This document shows, piece after piece, positions 37,746 to 46,349 of a DNA stretch of 64,000 nt. Location: NCBI GenBank assembly GCA_947493955.1, contig CANLSQ010000001.1, positions 682,001 to 746,000 on the forward strand, written 5' to 3'. Under the pieces are notes generated by a model. It had not been told where the DNA came from. It saw only the letters and a list, made by a program, of their open reading frames with translations, and did no database searches. A program made the position numbers and the translations under genes. Source of the DNA: an uncultured Sphingomonadaceae bacterium (GTDB lineage: Bacteria; Pseudomonadota; Alphaproteobacteria; Sphingomonadales; Sphingomonadaceae). The first letter of the stretch is position 1; the number at the start of each line of letters is the position of its first letter.

Positions 37746-39815
37746 ATGAAAACACGCTATTTGCTCGCTGCCTGCTCGCTTCTTTCCATCACAAGCGCAG
37801 GATTGGCAGAGGTCCCAGATGACACGAGCAAATTTACATCCGAGCGTGTTTTCGACCTGGAATATGCCGATGATCCGCAGATTTCTCCAGACGGTAAGAC
37901 TATCGTTTACGCCCGCAAATCGATGGATAAACGTAGCGACCGTGTCCTCGGTGATCTGTGGGCAATCACCACGCAAAATGGGGAGCACAGACCGTTGGTG
38001 TCGGGGGAGGGGTCCAGTTCCTCGGTACGCTGGTCACCTGATGGGGACCGACTGGTATATCTCACCACAACAGATGGGAAACCCGACTTACGGGTCCGTT
38101 ATATGGATAGCGGTGAGAGCTTTTCACTTGCGCAATTGGGCGTAAATCCCTCTGCACCAACATGGTCGCCCGATGGCAAGTCAATCGCCTTTTCCATGTT
38201 TGTGCCGGACAAACCTGCGACCTTTGCCAAGCCGCTAAAGGGACCAAAGGATTCTGAATGGGCAAAGCCGGTTCGCGTGTTCGATGATCTGGTCTTTCGT
38301 TTTGACGGCGCCGGTTATCTTACCAAGGGAAAGAACCATGTTTTTATATTGAGCGCTGAAGGCGGTACGCCGCGTCAGGTGACCAAAGGCAAAAATGGTT
38401 TCAGCTCTCCCGAGTGGCTTGGCAATGGCGCGCTTCTGGTGACCGGCAATGATGTTGAAGACGCCTATCTAGACCCGATTGAAAGTGAAATTTATCGGGT
38501 GAATCTGTCGGACCTTTCCATGACCGCTTTGACACAGCGCGATGGCCCTGATTTTGGGCCGAAGGTCTCACCCAAAGGATTACAAATCGCCTATTTGGGC
38601 TATGATGACAAACTGAAATCCTATCAACATACCGAACTCTACGTGATGGGCACCGATGGTACGGGTTCGCGCAACCTGACGGCGAATTTTGATCGCTCCA
38701 TAGATTCGGTGCACTGGCGTGCGGACGGAAAGGCTCTGATTGCTCAGGCAGAAGTAGACGGTTTACTGACCCTCTTGTCGATTGATCTGTCTGGAAATGT
38801 TAAAACCCTTGTGCGTGATGTTGGTGGCACCGCTATTGGTCGCCCCTATGCTTCGGGCAGTTTTTCAGTGGCGAAAAAGGCCGGTGGAAGTTCGCCCATC
38901 ATTGCCTACACCAAGGCCAGCACCAATCGTCCGGCGGAAGTGGCGCTTTCTCGCGGCGGGAAAACCGGCCGGGTTCTGACCAATCTAAACGATGATGCGC
39001 TTGGTCATCTTAAACTGGCCAAAGTGGAAGAAATTATCACCAAATCCACGCATGACGGCCGGGATATTCAGGCCTGGGTTGCACTTCCTCCCGGGTTCAA
39101 GGCGGACGGATCCTATCCCATGATCCTTGAAATCCATGGCGGGCCGTATGCCATGTACGGCCCGTTTTTTGCCGCTGAAATTCAGCGCTTTGCGGCGGAA
39201 GGCTATGTGACGGTTTATGTCAATCCGCGAGGTTCGACCGGCTATGGCGAAGCGTTCGCGCAGCTTATTGATCTCGACTATCCGGGGAAAGATCATGATG
39301 ACCTGATGTCTGTTGTCGATGCCTTGGTTGCCAAAAACTATGTCAGCAAAGACCGTCTGTTCATAACCGGTGGTTCGGGCGGCGGCATATTGACGGCATG
39401 GGCCGTTGGGAAAACCGACCGTTTTGCCGCCGCTGCTTCCATCAAGCCCGTGATCAACTGGACCACCATGGCGCTGGCGGCGGATATTTCGCGATTTGTC
39501 AGCCGTCACTGGTTCCGTGCGCAACCTTGGGAACAGCCGGAAGAATATTGGCGGCGGTCACCTCTGTCTATCGTGAACAACGCGAAAACGCCAACGATGC
39601 TGATGGTTGGAGAGGCGGATTGGCGCACCCCGGCTTGGGAGGCAGAACAGTTTTATACGGCCTTAAAGGTCCAGAATGTCGATACCGTGCTGGTGAAAAT
39701 TCCGGACGCGCCGCATTTAATCGCCGGTAGGCCGAGCAATCTGATTGCCAAAGTGGACAACATAATGGGTTGGTTTGCAAAATATGATCCGGCCAAGGCC
39801 GACAAGAAGAAATGA
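37746..39815 (+). CDS. S9 family peptidase (prolyl oligopeptidase type)
   Basis: A 689-residue exported serine peptidase. Signal peptide 1-20 (SAGLAE). The N-terminal propeller holds WD/TolB-like repeats such as PQISPDGKTIVYAR, VRWSPDGDRLVYLT and PTWSPDGKSIAFS. The C-terminal hydrolase domain has HGGP, the nucleophile GGSGGG, the Asp in VGEADWRTP and the His in DAPHLI. It probably cleaves short peptides in the periplasm (dipeptidyl/acylaminoacyl peptidase group). ATG at 37746 after AAAGGAATTGTA. Confidence 0.92.
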   Translation: MKTRYLLAACSLLSITSAGLAEVPDDTSKFTSERVFDLEYADDPQISPDGKTIVYARKSMDKRSDRVLGDLWAITTQNGEHRPLVSGEGSSSSVRWSPDGDRLVYLTTTDGKPDLRVRYMDSGESFSLAQLGVNPSAPTWSPDGKSIAFSMFVPDKPATFAKPLKGPKDSEWAKPVRVFDDLVFRFDGAGYLTKGKNHVFILSAEGGTPRQVTKGKNGFSSPEWLGNGALLVTGNDVEDAYLDPIESEIYRVNLSDLSMTALTQRDGPDFGPKVSPKGLQIAYLGYDDKLKSYQHTELYVMGTDGTGSRNLTANFDRSIDSVHWRADGKALIAQAEVDGLLTLLSIDLSGNVKTLVRDVGGTAIGRPYASGSFSVAKKAGGSSPIIAYTKASTNRPAEVALSRGGKTGRVLTNLNDDALGHLKLAKVEEIITKSTHDGRDIQAWVALPPGFKADGSYPMILEIHGGPYAMYGPFFAAEIQRFAAEGYVTVYVNPRGSTGYGEAFAQLIDLDYPGKDHDDLMSVVDALVAKNYVSKDRLFITGGSGGGILTAWAVGKTDRFAAAASIKPVINWTTMALAADISRFVSRHWFRAQPWEQPEEYWRRSPLSIVNNAKTPTMLMVGEADWRTPAWEAEQFYTALKVQNVDTVLVKIPDAPHLIAGRPSNLIAKVDNIMGWFAKYDPAKADKKK
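39140..39170 (+). terminator. terminator-like hairpin inside the S9 peptidase gene
   Basis: CGGGCCGTA (39140-39148), 7-nt loop, TACGGCCCG (39156-39164), then six T (39165-39170). The stem is perfect and GC-rich, as in an intrinsic terminator, yet it encodes the conserved GGPYAMYGPFF of the catalytic domain. Translation would normally prevent its folding. Confidence 0.5.
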
Positions 39816-39872
39816 GTTAAGGCATCGCGGTGCGGTGTTATCGGTCTGTAAGTTCCACCCGCCGCATATTAC

Positions 39873-39909
39873 GCGATCCAGCAAAAGATGCAGGTCGTGC
39901 GTGTCGATG
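39873..39909 (+). pseudogene. remnant resembling the 3' end of folP
   Basis: These 37 bases align without gaps to folP 37542-37578 with 30 identities, including an unbroken 12-mer GCGATCCAGCAA and 17 of 19 over CAGxTCGTGCGTGTCxATG. In the matching frame it reads YAIQQKMQVVRVD against folP HAIQQGAQIVRVHD. No open frame continues. It points to a past partial duplication that included the end of folP. The rest of 39816-39986 holds no gene. Confidence 0.5.
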
Positions 39910-39986
39910 GCGCTGGAAGGATAGGCGGCATACGCTTTACTCGTTCACTGTGATGTGCGACGTTCAGGTTTGAAAAGGAGCTATCA

Positions 39987-40934
39987 ATGCCATTTAACAG
40001 AAAAATACTAGCCGCCATGAGTATCACACTCGCGGGAATAGCGTTTCTACCGACCTCTTCAAATGCTACTTTTACTGATCCGAATGCTGCCAGTGATGAT
40101 ATCGTTGTCACGGGTAATAAAGTTACCAAAGAAGAGATCTCGGCGTTTGTTCGCACAACAATTTCCACGCCGAAGGGCGGGCGTCACAAAGGTCAATATG
40201 CGCGCTTTCAAGGCGCTGTCTGTCCAAAGGTTGTCGGCCTGTCTGAAGAAAACATCAACCAGGTTGAGAGACGCATGCGCGGCGTCGCTTTGGCCGCCGA
40301 TATGCAGGTGGCGGCGGAAGGCTGCGCGCCAAATGTATATGTCATGGTCGTCGCTGACGGCAACGAGGCCATCTCGATGCTGCGCAAGAAACGATCACAA
40401 CTATTTGGCGACATTTCCCATTATGAGCGAGAGCGGATCGCCAAAAGCGGCGGTCCGGCCTATGCATGGAAGCGGATTCAGGCGAGCTCTGCGGAATCAG
40501 GTGTGCTTCAGAACTCCGATGATGTAAGCATCCTGCCGGTGGATACTCCCGCCAAGACATATGTTCCAACACTGACTTCAAACGTGAAATCGCGGATCAA
40601 GCGAACGGTCACGCAAGCGATGACGCATTCCTTCCTGTTGCTCGAAAAAGGTGCCCTGGTTGATCTGACCACCATCCAGATTGCGGATTATGCGGCGATG
40701 CGGTCCTATATGGATACGCGAGACGGCAAGACGGCCAAAGCACCTGCCTACTCTATCCTTTCGCTATTTGATGCCGCTGCAGACGATGGAAAAATGCCTG
40801 TTTCGATCAGTGAACTGGATTTGGTTTTGTTGAGTTCACTATACCATTCACCTGCTGACGTATCCGCTGCTATGCAAAGCTCCGCCATGATCAACCGGTT
40901 TGAAAAGGAACTGAATTCCAATCAGGAGGACTGA
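39987..40934 (+). CDS. exported protein of unknown function
   Basis: A 315-residue protein with signal peptide (residues 1-27, SSNA). DDIVVTGNKVTKEEISAFVR follows and resembles the short VVTG box at the N-terminus of sphingomonad outer-membrane or TonB-related proteins. A Cys pair (FQGAVCPKVVGL and AAEGCAPNVYVMVV) could form a disulfide, and the C-terminus has helical stretches (SELDLVLLSSLYHSPADV). Ribosome site AAAAGGAGC. The pattern is familiar from sphingomonad genomes as an unnamed family; no function can be given. Confidence 0.75.
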   Translation: MPFNRKILAAMSITLAGIAFLPTSSNATFTDPNAASDDIVVTGNKVTKEEISAFVRTTISTPKGGRHKGQYARFQGAVCPKVVGLSEENINQVERRMRGVALAADMQVAAEGCAPNVYVMVVADGNEAISMLRKKRSQLFGDISHYERERIAKSGGPAYAWKRIQASSAESGVLQNSDDVSILPVDTPAKTYVPTLTSNVKSRIKRTVTQAMTHSFLLLEKGALVDLTTIQIADYAAMRSYMDTRDGKTAKAPAYSILSLFDAAADDGKMPVSISELDLVLLSSLYHSPADVSAAMQSSAMINRFEKELNSNQED

Positions 40935-40968
40935 TTGGTTGGAAATTTGAGCGGTAGACCGGCCGATT

Positions 40969-42210
40969 TTAGTCTGCCAGTTCCACCTGCCGCACGTCAT
41001 AGCCGGCTTTATTCAGATCAGCGATCAGGCCATCCAGCTGTTCCTTGTCCTTGGCCTCACACTCGATATCGGTGATTAGGCCCTTGGCAGGGAGGTTGGT
41101 AAAGACGCGCTGATGATAGACCTCGATGATGTTGACTTCATGTTCGGCGAATTGCTTCACGACATTGTAGAGAGCGCCTGGCTGATCGCGCAGATGCAGA
41201 CGGAGGCGAGCCAGGCGGCCGGAGCGGGCCAGGTCACGGAGCAGAACGTTGGCGAGTAAGCGTGTGTCGATATTGCCGCCGCATAGCACCAGGCCGACTT
41301 TCTCATCTGCAAACTTGTCCTTATTACCGAGCAAGGCGGCAAGACCGGCAGCGCCAGCGCCTTCTACAACGGTTTTCTCAATCTGGAGCAGCAAGCTGAC
41401 GGCACCTTCCAGTTGGGCTTCGCCAACGAGCAGGATTTCATCGACATATTCTTTGATCACCGCAGCGGTAAATTCGGATGGATTGCGCACGGCAATACCC
41501 TCGGCCAGCGTATCGCCACCAGCGGTTACGTCTTTGCCATTCAGTTTGCCGTACATGCTGGGATAAAGTGCGGCCTGCACGCCAGTCATTTTGATATCCG
41601 GTTTCATCGCATGAGCCGCCGTCGCCATGCCGGAGAATAATCCGCCGCCGCCAATCGGAATGATCAACCGGTCAAGATCGGGAACGGCCTCCAGCATCTC
41701 TATCGCCACTGTGCCCTGGCCAGCGGCGACATGTGGGTCATCAAAGGCGTGGATGTAAGTCAGGCCGCGTGCCTTAGCGAGCTCCAGCGCGTGCGAATAG
41801 GCTTCGTCATAATTGCCGCCCGCCATGACAATTTCCGCACCATGGCCGCGTGTTTGTTCCACTTTGACCATCGGGGTGGTCGTAGGCATGACGATGGTAG
41901 CTGGAATATCGAGATTCTTGGCATTGTACGCCAGACCCTGCGCATGGTTACCTGCCGAGGCGGCAATGACACCGGCAGTGCGTTTGTCTTCATCCATCAG
42001 CAGTAAGGCGTTTAAAGCGCCGCGTTCCTTGTAAGCGGCAGTAAACTGAAGATTCTCGAATTTCAGAAAGACTTCCGCGCCAGCCATTTCGGAAAGAGTG
42101 ATACTCTTTAACGTCGGCGTCTGCACGACGCGGTCACGAATGCGGGCATGGGCCGCCCGGACATCTGCATAGGTGAAGGACGGAAGTGAACTGGTATCTT
42201 GATCGGTCAT
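40969..42210 (-). CDS. ilvA: threonine ammonia-lyase
   Basis: Deaminates threonine to 2-oxobutyrate, for isoleucine synthesis or threonine breakdown. The 413-residue fold-type II PLP enzyme has the PLP Lys in FTAAYKERGALNAL, SAGNHAQGLA, PIGGGGLFSGMA (phosphate loop) and a C-terminal ACT domain (residues about 335-410, LRDQPGALYNVVKQF). The ACT-domain, shorter than E. coli IlvA (about 510), matches the biodegradative or alphaproteobacterial form. AAYKERG replaces the commoner SFKxRG. Single gene, divergent from the next. Confidence 0.93.
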   Translation of the reverse strand: MTDQDTSSLPSFTYADVRAAHARIRDRVVQTPTLKSITLSEMAGAEVFLKFENLQFTAAYKERGALNALLLMDEDKRTAGVIAASAGNHAQGLAYNAKNLDIPATIVMPTTTPMVKVEQTRGHGAEIVMAGGNYDEAYSHALELAKARGLTYIHAFDDPHVAAGQGTVAIEMLEAVPDLDRLIIPIGGGGLFSGMATAAHAMKPDIKMTGVQAALYPSMYGKLNGKDVTAGGDTLAEGIAVRNPSEFTAAVIKEYVDEILLVGEAQLEGAVSLLLQIEKTVVEGAGAAGLAALLGNKDKFADEKVGLVLCGGNIDTRLLANVLLRDLARSGRLARLRLHLRDQPGALYNVVKQFAEHEVNIIEVYHQRVFTNLPAKGLITDIECEAKDKEQLDGLIADLNKAGYDVRQVELAD

Positions 42211-42282
42211 AGTGCCAAAGCCCCTAACCCATCTGGTCTTTCAGGGAAACAATGATTATGCGGGCCGTAAGGATAATAAATT

Positions 42283-43158
42283 ATGGCAAAAATTGCATTT
42301 ATCGGAATTGGCGTGATGGGCGGCCCCATGGCGGCCCACCTTGCTCACGCCGGGCATGACTTGACAGTCTATAATCGTACCCAATCGAAGGCGGAAAAAT
42401 GGGTTGCGGAACATGGCGGAGCTTTAGCGCTCAGTCCGGCAGAAGCGGCCAAAGAGGCCCAGATTGTGATCAGCTGTGTTGGCAATGACGATGATTTAAG
42501 TGCGGTTACCATGGGCCGTGACGGCGCTTTCGGTGCAATGCAAGGCGGTGGTCTGTTTATCGATCATACCACCGTCTCCGCCCAGATTGCCCGACAATTG
42601 TCGGTCGAGGCACAAGGGCGTAGCATACATGTAGTTGATGCGCCGGTTTCCGGGGGACAGGCAGGGGCTGAAAACGGCAAATTGTCCATCATGTGCGGCG
42701 GTAGTAAAGAGGCCTTCGCCGCAGCTGAAAATATCATGTCGGTTTATGCAGCACGCATTGTTCACGTGGGTGGGCCGGGTGCCGGGCAAACAACAAAAAT
42801 GTGCAATCAGATCGCTATTGCCGGGGTTTTGGAAGGCCTATCTGAGGCTCTGCGTTTTGCTCAGGCAAGCAAACTGGATCTGGACAAGGTTCATGAAGCC
42901 ATTTCGGGCGGAGCTGCGCAAAGCTGGCAAATGGATAACCGCTGGGCCACCATGGCCAACGACGAGTTTGATTTTGGCTTTGCGGTTGACTGGATGCGGA
43001 AGGATCTCGGACTGGCACTTGCAGAAGCACGGACCAACGGATCGACCTTGCCCGTCGCTGCATTGGTTGATCAGTTTTATGCTGAAGTTCAGGCGGCGGG
43101 CGGCGGTCGGCATGACACAAGCTCGCTGGTTTCAAGAATTGCCAAGAGCAGAGCGTAG
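42283..43158 (+). CDS. 3-hydroxyisobutyrate dehydrogenase family oxidoreductase
   Basis: A 291-residue beta-hydroxyacid dehydrogenase. FIGIGVMGGPMAAHLAHAGHDLTVYNRT gives the NAD(P) fold, DAPVSGGQAGAENGKLSIM the substrate loop, GPGAGQTTKMCNQ the catalytic Lys, and KDLGLALAEA the C-terminal signature. Substrate could be 3-hydroxyisobutyrate, tartronate semialdehyde or a related acid; no valine-catabolism genes are linked. Its end is 30 bases before the next amidohydrolase gene. Confidence 0.92.
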   Translation: MAKIAFIGIGVMGGPMAAHLAHAGHDLTVYNRTQSKAEKWVAEHGGALALSPAEAAKEAQIVISCVGNDDDLSAVTMGRDGAFGAMQGGGLFIDHTTVSAQIARQLSVEAQGRSIHVVDAPVSGGQAGAENGKLSIMCGGSKEAFAAAENIMSVYAARIVHVGGPGAGQTTKMCNQIAIAGVLEGLSEALRFAQASKLDLDKVHEAISGGAAQSWQMDNRWATMANDEFDFGFAVDWMRKDLGLALAEARTNGSTLPVAALVDQFYAEVQAAGGGRHDTSSLVSRIAKSRA

Positions 43159-43178
43159 TTTTTAGGGATTGATTTTCG

Positions 43179-43196
43179 GGGGATAGTGATGCGTAT
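43179..43196 (+). repeat. 18-nt leader shared with the gene at 11866, copy 2
   Basis: Second exact copy of GGGGATAGTGATGCGTAT, covering the ribosome site, a GTG and ATG pair and two more codons of the amidohydrolase at 43189. Confidence 0.7.
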
Positions 43197-44874
43197 TTTT
43201 TCATCTGTAGCGAAAGCGTGCACGGCCTTATGGGCTGCCGCTATGATTGTCGGAGCTCCGGTTCAGGCCGACAGCTTGATCGAGAACGTCAATGGAATAA
43301 CGCTTAATGAAGAAGGGAAAGTTGTCCGGTTTGCTGCGATGGTTATCGACGACGATGGTCGGGTAAAGGAGTTGCTCGATCGGAAAGACAAGCGTCCCAA
43401 GGATGTTGATTTCCAATTTGACGGCAAAGGTAAAACGCTGATCCCTGGCTTTGTTGATGCCCATGGCCATGTCATGGGATTGGGTTTTGCCGCTCTGACA
43501 CTGGACCTCTCGCAGACAAAGACTCTTGCTGAGGCACAAGAGGCGTTGCGCACATATGCAGCTAAATACCCCAATCGACGGTGGATTATCGGTGGTGGAT
43601 GGAATCAGGAAGTTTGGGGCTTGGGGCGTTTTCCAACAGCTGCGGAGCTTGACGTTGTTGTTCCGGACCGGCCAGTTTATCTCGAGCGCGTCGACGGCCA
43701 TGCTGCCTGGGTCAACAGCGCAGGCATGAAAGCTGCAGGTATCACTTCCGCAACCAAGGCGCCTTCGGGCGGTGCAATCGAAAGAGCAGGCGGTAAACCA
43801 ACCGGTATCTTCGTCGACAAAGCACAGGGACTGTTCAGCAAATCCATTCCGGCGCCGCGCCCCGTGGAAAAAGACCTTGCTCTCATGAAGGCTCAAGAAA
43901 TACTGCTTTCCCAGGGAGTAACTGCGATTGCTGATATGGGGACCACAATGTCCGATTGGCAGAGTTTCCGAAGGGCAGGAGACAAAGGGCAACTTAAAGT
44001 CCGGATCATCTCTTATGCCGGTGAAATCGAAAATATGATTGCAATTGGCGGACCGGGACCGTCGCCATGGCTTTATGATGATCATCTAAAACTAGCGGGC
44101 GTAAAGCTTTATATAGATGGAGCGTTGGGCTCACGTGGTGCGTTGTTGAAGGAACCCTATGCCGACAAACCGGGAGAGAAAGGATTGGCGCTCCTGTCCC
44201 CTGCGCAACTTAAAAACAAGATGAGCCGTGCGGCGATGGATCGTTTTCAAACAGCGGTGCACGCGATCGGAGACCAGGCCAATGAAGAGATTTTATCTGC
44301 TGTTGAAGAACTACAATATACTTTTAAAGGGGACCGACGCTGGCGGATCGAGCACGCACAGATTGTTGATCCTATGGACCTGCCAAGAATTGCTCGCACC
44401 GGAACAATTGCATCGATGCAACCAGTTCATCAGACGTCGGATCGATTAATGGCAGAGGCACGACTGGGACCCGACCGCCTGGACGGTGCTTATGCTTGGA
44501 AATCGATTCTCGAATCGGGCGCGAAATTGGCCTTTGGAACCGACGTTCCTGTTGAATCGTCCAATCCGTTTCCCGGATTGGCGGCTGCAATGACGCGCGA
44601 AGATGCAAATGGACAACCTTTTGGTGGATGGTTGCCGGGTGAGCGATTGACCCGTGAGGAAGCGTGGTATGCTTATACGATAGGCGCAGCCTATGCATCG
44701 TTTGCCGAGGACCGGATCGGCAGTTTGACGAAGGGAAAACGCGCAGACTTCCTTATCATTCAGGAGGACATTATGCTGATTGCGCCACAAGCGATCAGGA
44801 ATATCAAGGTTGAGCAAACGTGGGTTGGGGGACGACCGGTTTTTGTAAACGAGGCGATACAACCAGTAAAATAA
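43189..44874 (+). CDS. secreted YtcJ-like amidohydrolase
   Basis: A 561-residue exported amidohydrolase (signal peptide 1-27, VQADS). PGFVDAHGHVMGLGF holds the HxH metal site; DGALGSRGAL is the YtcJ-family Asp/Lys region; VHAIGDQAN and RIEHAQIV give the later His; AFGTDVPVESSNPF the final metal Asp. These proteins (amidohydrolase 3 family) act on unknown N-acyl or formamide-type substrates. ATG at 43189 preferred; the preceding codon is GTG. Confidence 0.9.
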   Translation: MRIFSSVAKACTALWAAAMIVGAPVQADSLIENVNGITLNEEGKVVRFAAMVIDDDGRVKELLDRKDKRPKDVDFQFDGKGKTLIPGFVDAHGHVMGLGFAALTLDLSQTKTLAEAQEALRTYAAKYPNRRWIIGGGWNQEVWGLGRFPTAAELDVVVPDRPVYLERVDGHAAWVNSAGMKAAGITSATKAPSGGAIERAGGKPTGIFVDKAQGLFSKSIPAPRPVEKDLALMKAQEILLSQGVTAIADMGTTMSDWQSFRRAGDKGQLKVRIISYAGEIENMIAIGGPGPSPWLYDDHLKLAGVKLYIDGALGSRGALLKEPYADKPGEKGLALLSPAQLKNKMSRAAMDRFQTAVHAIGDQANEEILSAVEELQYTFKGDRRWRIEHAQIVDPMDLPRIARTGTIASMQPVHQTSDRLMAEARLGPDRLDGAYAWKSILESGAKLAFGTDVPVESSNPFPGLAAAMTREDANGQPFGGWLPGERLTREEAWYAYTIGAAYASFAEDRIGSLTKGKRADFLIIQEDIMLIAPQAIRNIKVEQTWVGGRPVFVNEAIQPVK

Positions 44875-45059
44875 CGTATGTTTGGGTCATATTAACTGAA
44901 GTTGCCTTTTATTACTTGCGTTTGGTAGGCCTTGGCCGTAAAAAAACTTTTGATAGCGGATGCACCCCATAAAGAGTCGCGCAGCGTTATTGGCATATCA
45001 GAAGGTCGGGGCTTCGACTTTGTCCTTTGGTAACTAAATTATTCTGATTGGAGTAAATA

Positions 45060-45302
45060 ATGAAGTTAAAAAAATTGGCCGCTTCCGTAGCAGCTGTATC
45101 CCTCATCACCGCTCCTGCAATGGCTCAGGCTGTTCAGAGCACTGCTCCAGTTGCAGAACGCATTGGCGCTACTGCTGATTCCGACGCTGAAAAGCTCGAA
45201 GGTAGTACTGGCATCATCATCGGTGTTTTGGCTGCTGCAGCTGTAATCGCCGGCATTATCATCATTGCTGATGACGATGACGATGAGCCAACAAGCCCCT
45301 GA
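45060..45302 (+). CDS. 80-residue exported single-TM protein ending DDEPTSP
   Basis: Signal peptide (residues 1-23, AMAQA), a 25-residue linker, a transmembrane helix (GIIIGVLAAAAVIAGIIIIA) and an acidic tail DDDDDEPTSP. A strong ribosome site TTGGAGT lies upstream and an intrinsic terminator 25 bases downstream, so it is a monocistronic gene. I recall similar small sphingomonad proteins with this tail, of no known role; that is from memory. Confidence 0.8.
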   Translation: MKLKKLAASVAAVSLITAPAMAQAVQSTAPVAERIGATADSDAEKLEGSTGIIIGVLAAAAVIAGIIIIADDDDDEPTSP

Positions 45303-45326
45303 GGCCTGGAAAAATATTCAAAAAAG

Positions 45327-45352
45327 CGGGGCGTTATCGTCCCGTTTTTTTT
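45327..45352 (+). terminator. intrinsic terminator of the 80-residue protein gene
   Basis: CGGGGCG (45327-45333), loop TTAT, CGTCCCG (45338-45344; one G-T pair), then eight T. Placed 25 bases after the stop codon. Confidence 0.9.
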
Positions 45353-45482
45353 GTCCAATGATGATGGATTAGACGCAGTTGGGCCGTTGATCTTGCATCA
45401 TGGTAAATTGCCTTTTCATAAGTGACAGCACAAGGCATATTGGGTTTACTGATTCTTAACGTAGAAGATAAGGCTCTCATCT

Positions 45483-46241
45483 GTGACTGCACCTGTTCGC
45501 TTTCCGCGATTTTTTGTTACAAATCCTAGCCCGTGCCCTTACTTGCCCGGCAAAAGCGAACGGAAAGTCTTCACCGAGCTGAGTGGTCCTCATACCGACG
45601 AACTCAATGATGCATTGGGACGAATCGGATTTCGTCGCAGTCAAAACGTCGCATACCGGCCAAGCTGCCTTGACTGCAAAGCTTGCGTTTCGGTGAGGGT
45701 ATTGGTCGATGAGTTTCGACCCAATACCACGCAACGAAAATTATTGCGGCGCAATCAAGATCTGGTCGTCGAGGCTTGCGAGCCATGGGCGACCGAGGAA
45801 CAATTTTCTTTACTGCAAAAATATCTCTCTAAACGGCATCCCGGTGGCGGAATGACCGAAATGGATGAGATGGACTATTCCGATATGATTGAGCAGTCGC
45901 CGGTAAAAAGCTATGTCATCGAATATCGCGAACCAACTGTCGATGGTGTCAAAGGCCGGCTGGTTGGCGCTTGTCTGACCGACCAGCAAGGCGATGGCTT
46001 GTCGATGATTTACAGTTTTTTTGATGCCGATCACCCTGATCGGGCTGGCCTCGGTAATTTCATTATAATGGATCACATCTTGCGGGCACGCAAAGCGGGT
46101 CTACCCTATGTCTATCTTGGCTATTGGGTCAACGGATCGAGCCGGATGGAATATAAAGTCCGTTTTCAACCGCTGGAGCAACTTGGCCCCGAAGGTTGGC
46201 GGCGATTTAATCGGGAAGTAGACGCCAAGAAGACTGTTTGA
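45483..46241 (+). CDS. bpt: aspartate/glutamate leucyltransferase (arginyltransferase family)
   Basis: Adds leucine to N-terminal Asp or Glu so that ClpAPS degrades the protein (N-degron pathway). The 252-residue protein carries [42 protein letters not shown] (Cys pair and CxxC) and a GNAT-like C-terminus: [41 protein letters not shown]. Start is GTG at 45483. Full length. Single gene between two terminators. Confidence 0.94.
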   Translation: MTAPVRFPRFFVTNPSPCPYLPGKSERKVFTELSGPHTDELNDALGRIGFRRSQNVAYRPSCLDCKACVSVRVLVDEFRPNTTQRKLLRRNQDLVVEACEPWATEEQFSLLQKYLSKRHPGGGMTEMDEMDYSDMIEQSPVKSYVIEYREPTVDGVKGRLVGACLTDQQGDGLSMIYSFFDADHPDRAGLGNFIIMDHILRARKAGLPYVYLGYWVNGSSRMEYKVRFQPLEQLGPEGWRRFNREVDAKKTV

Positions 46242-46285
46242 TTTACCGAGAGAAGTTCCCCGCAAACCGTTAGCTAATAAATAGA

Positions 46286-46319
46286 AAAGCCCGCCAATCA
46301 TTTTTGATCAGCGGGCTTT
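46286..46319. terminator. bidirectional terminator between bpt and the RcnB-like gene
   Basis: AAAGCCCGC (46286-46294) and GCGGGCTTT (46311-46319) around a 16-nt loop. A/T-rich flanks on both sides serve the two convergent genes. Confidence 0.85.
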
Positions 46320-46349
46320 CGTCAATCTAGCGGATGTTCCATTGCGATA

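Noticed and set aside
43228-44085. 285-residue open frame opposite the YtcJ-like gene
   Set aside because: Shadow frame; no start signal or motif, Cys and His distribution looks random.
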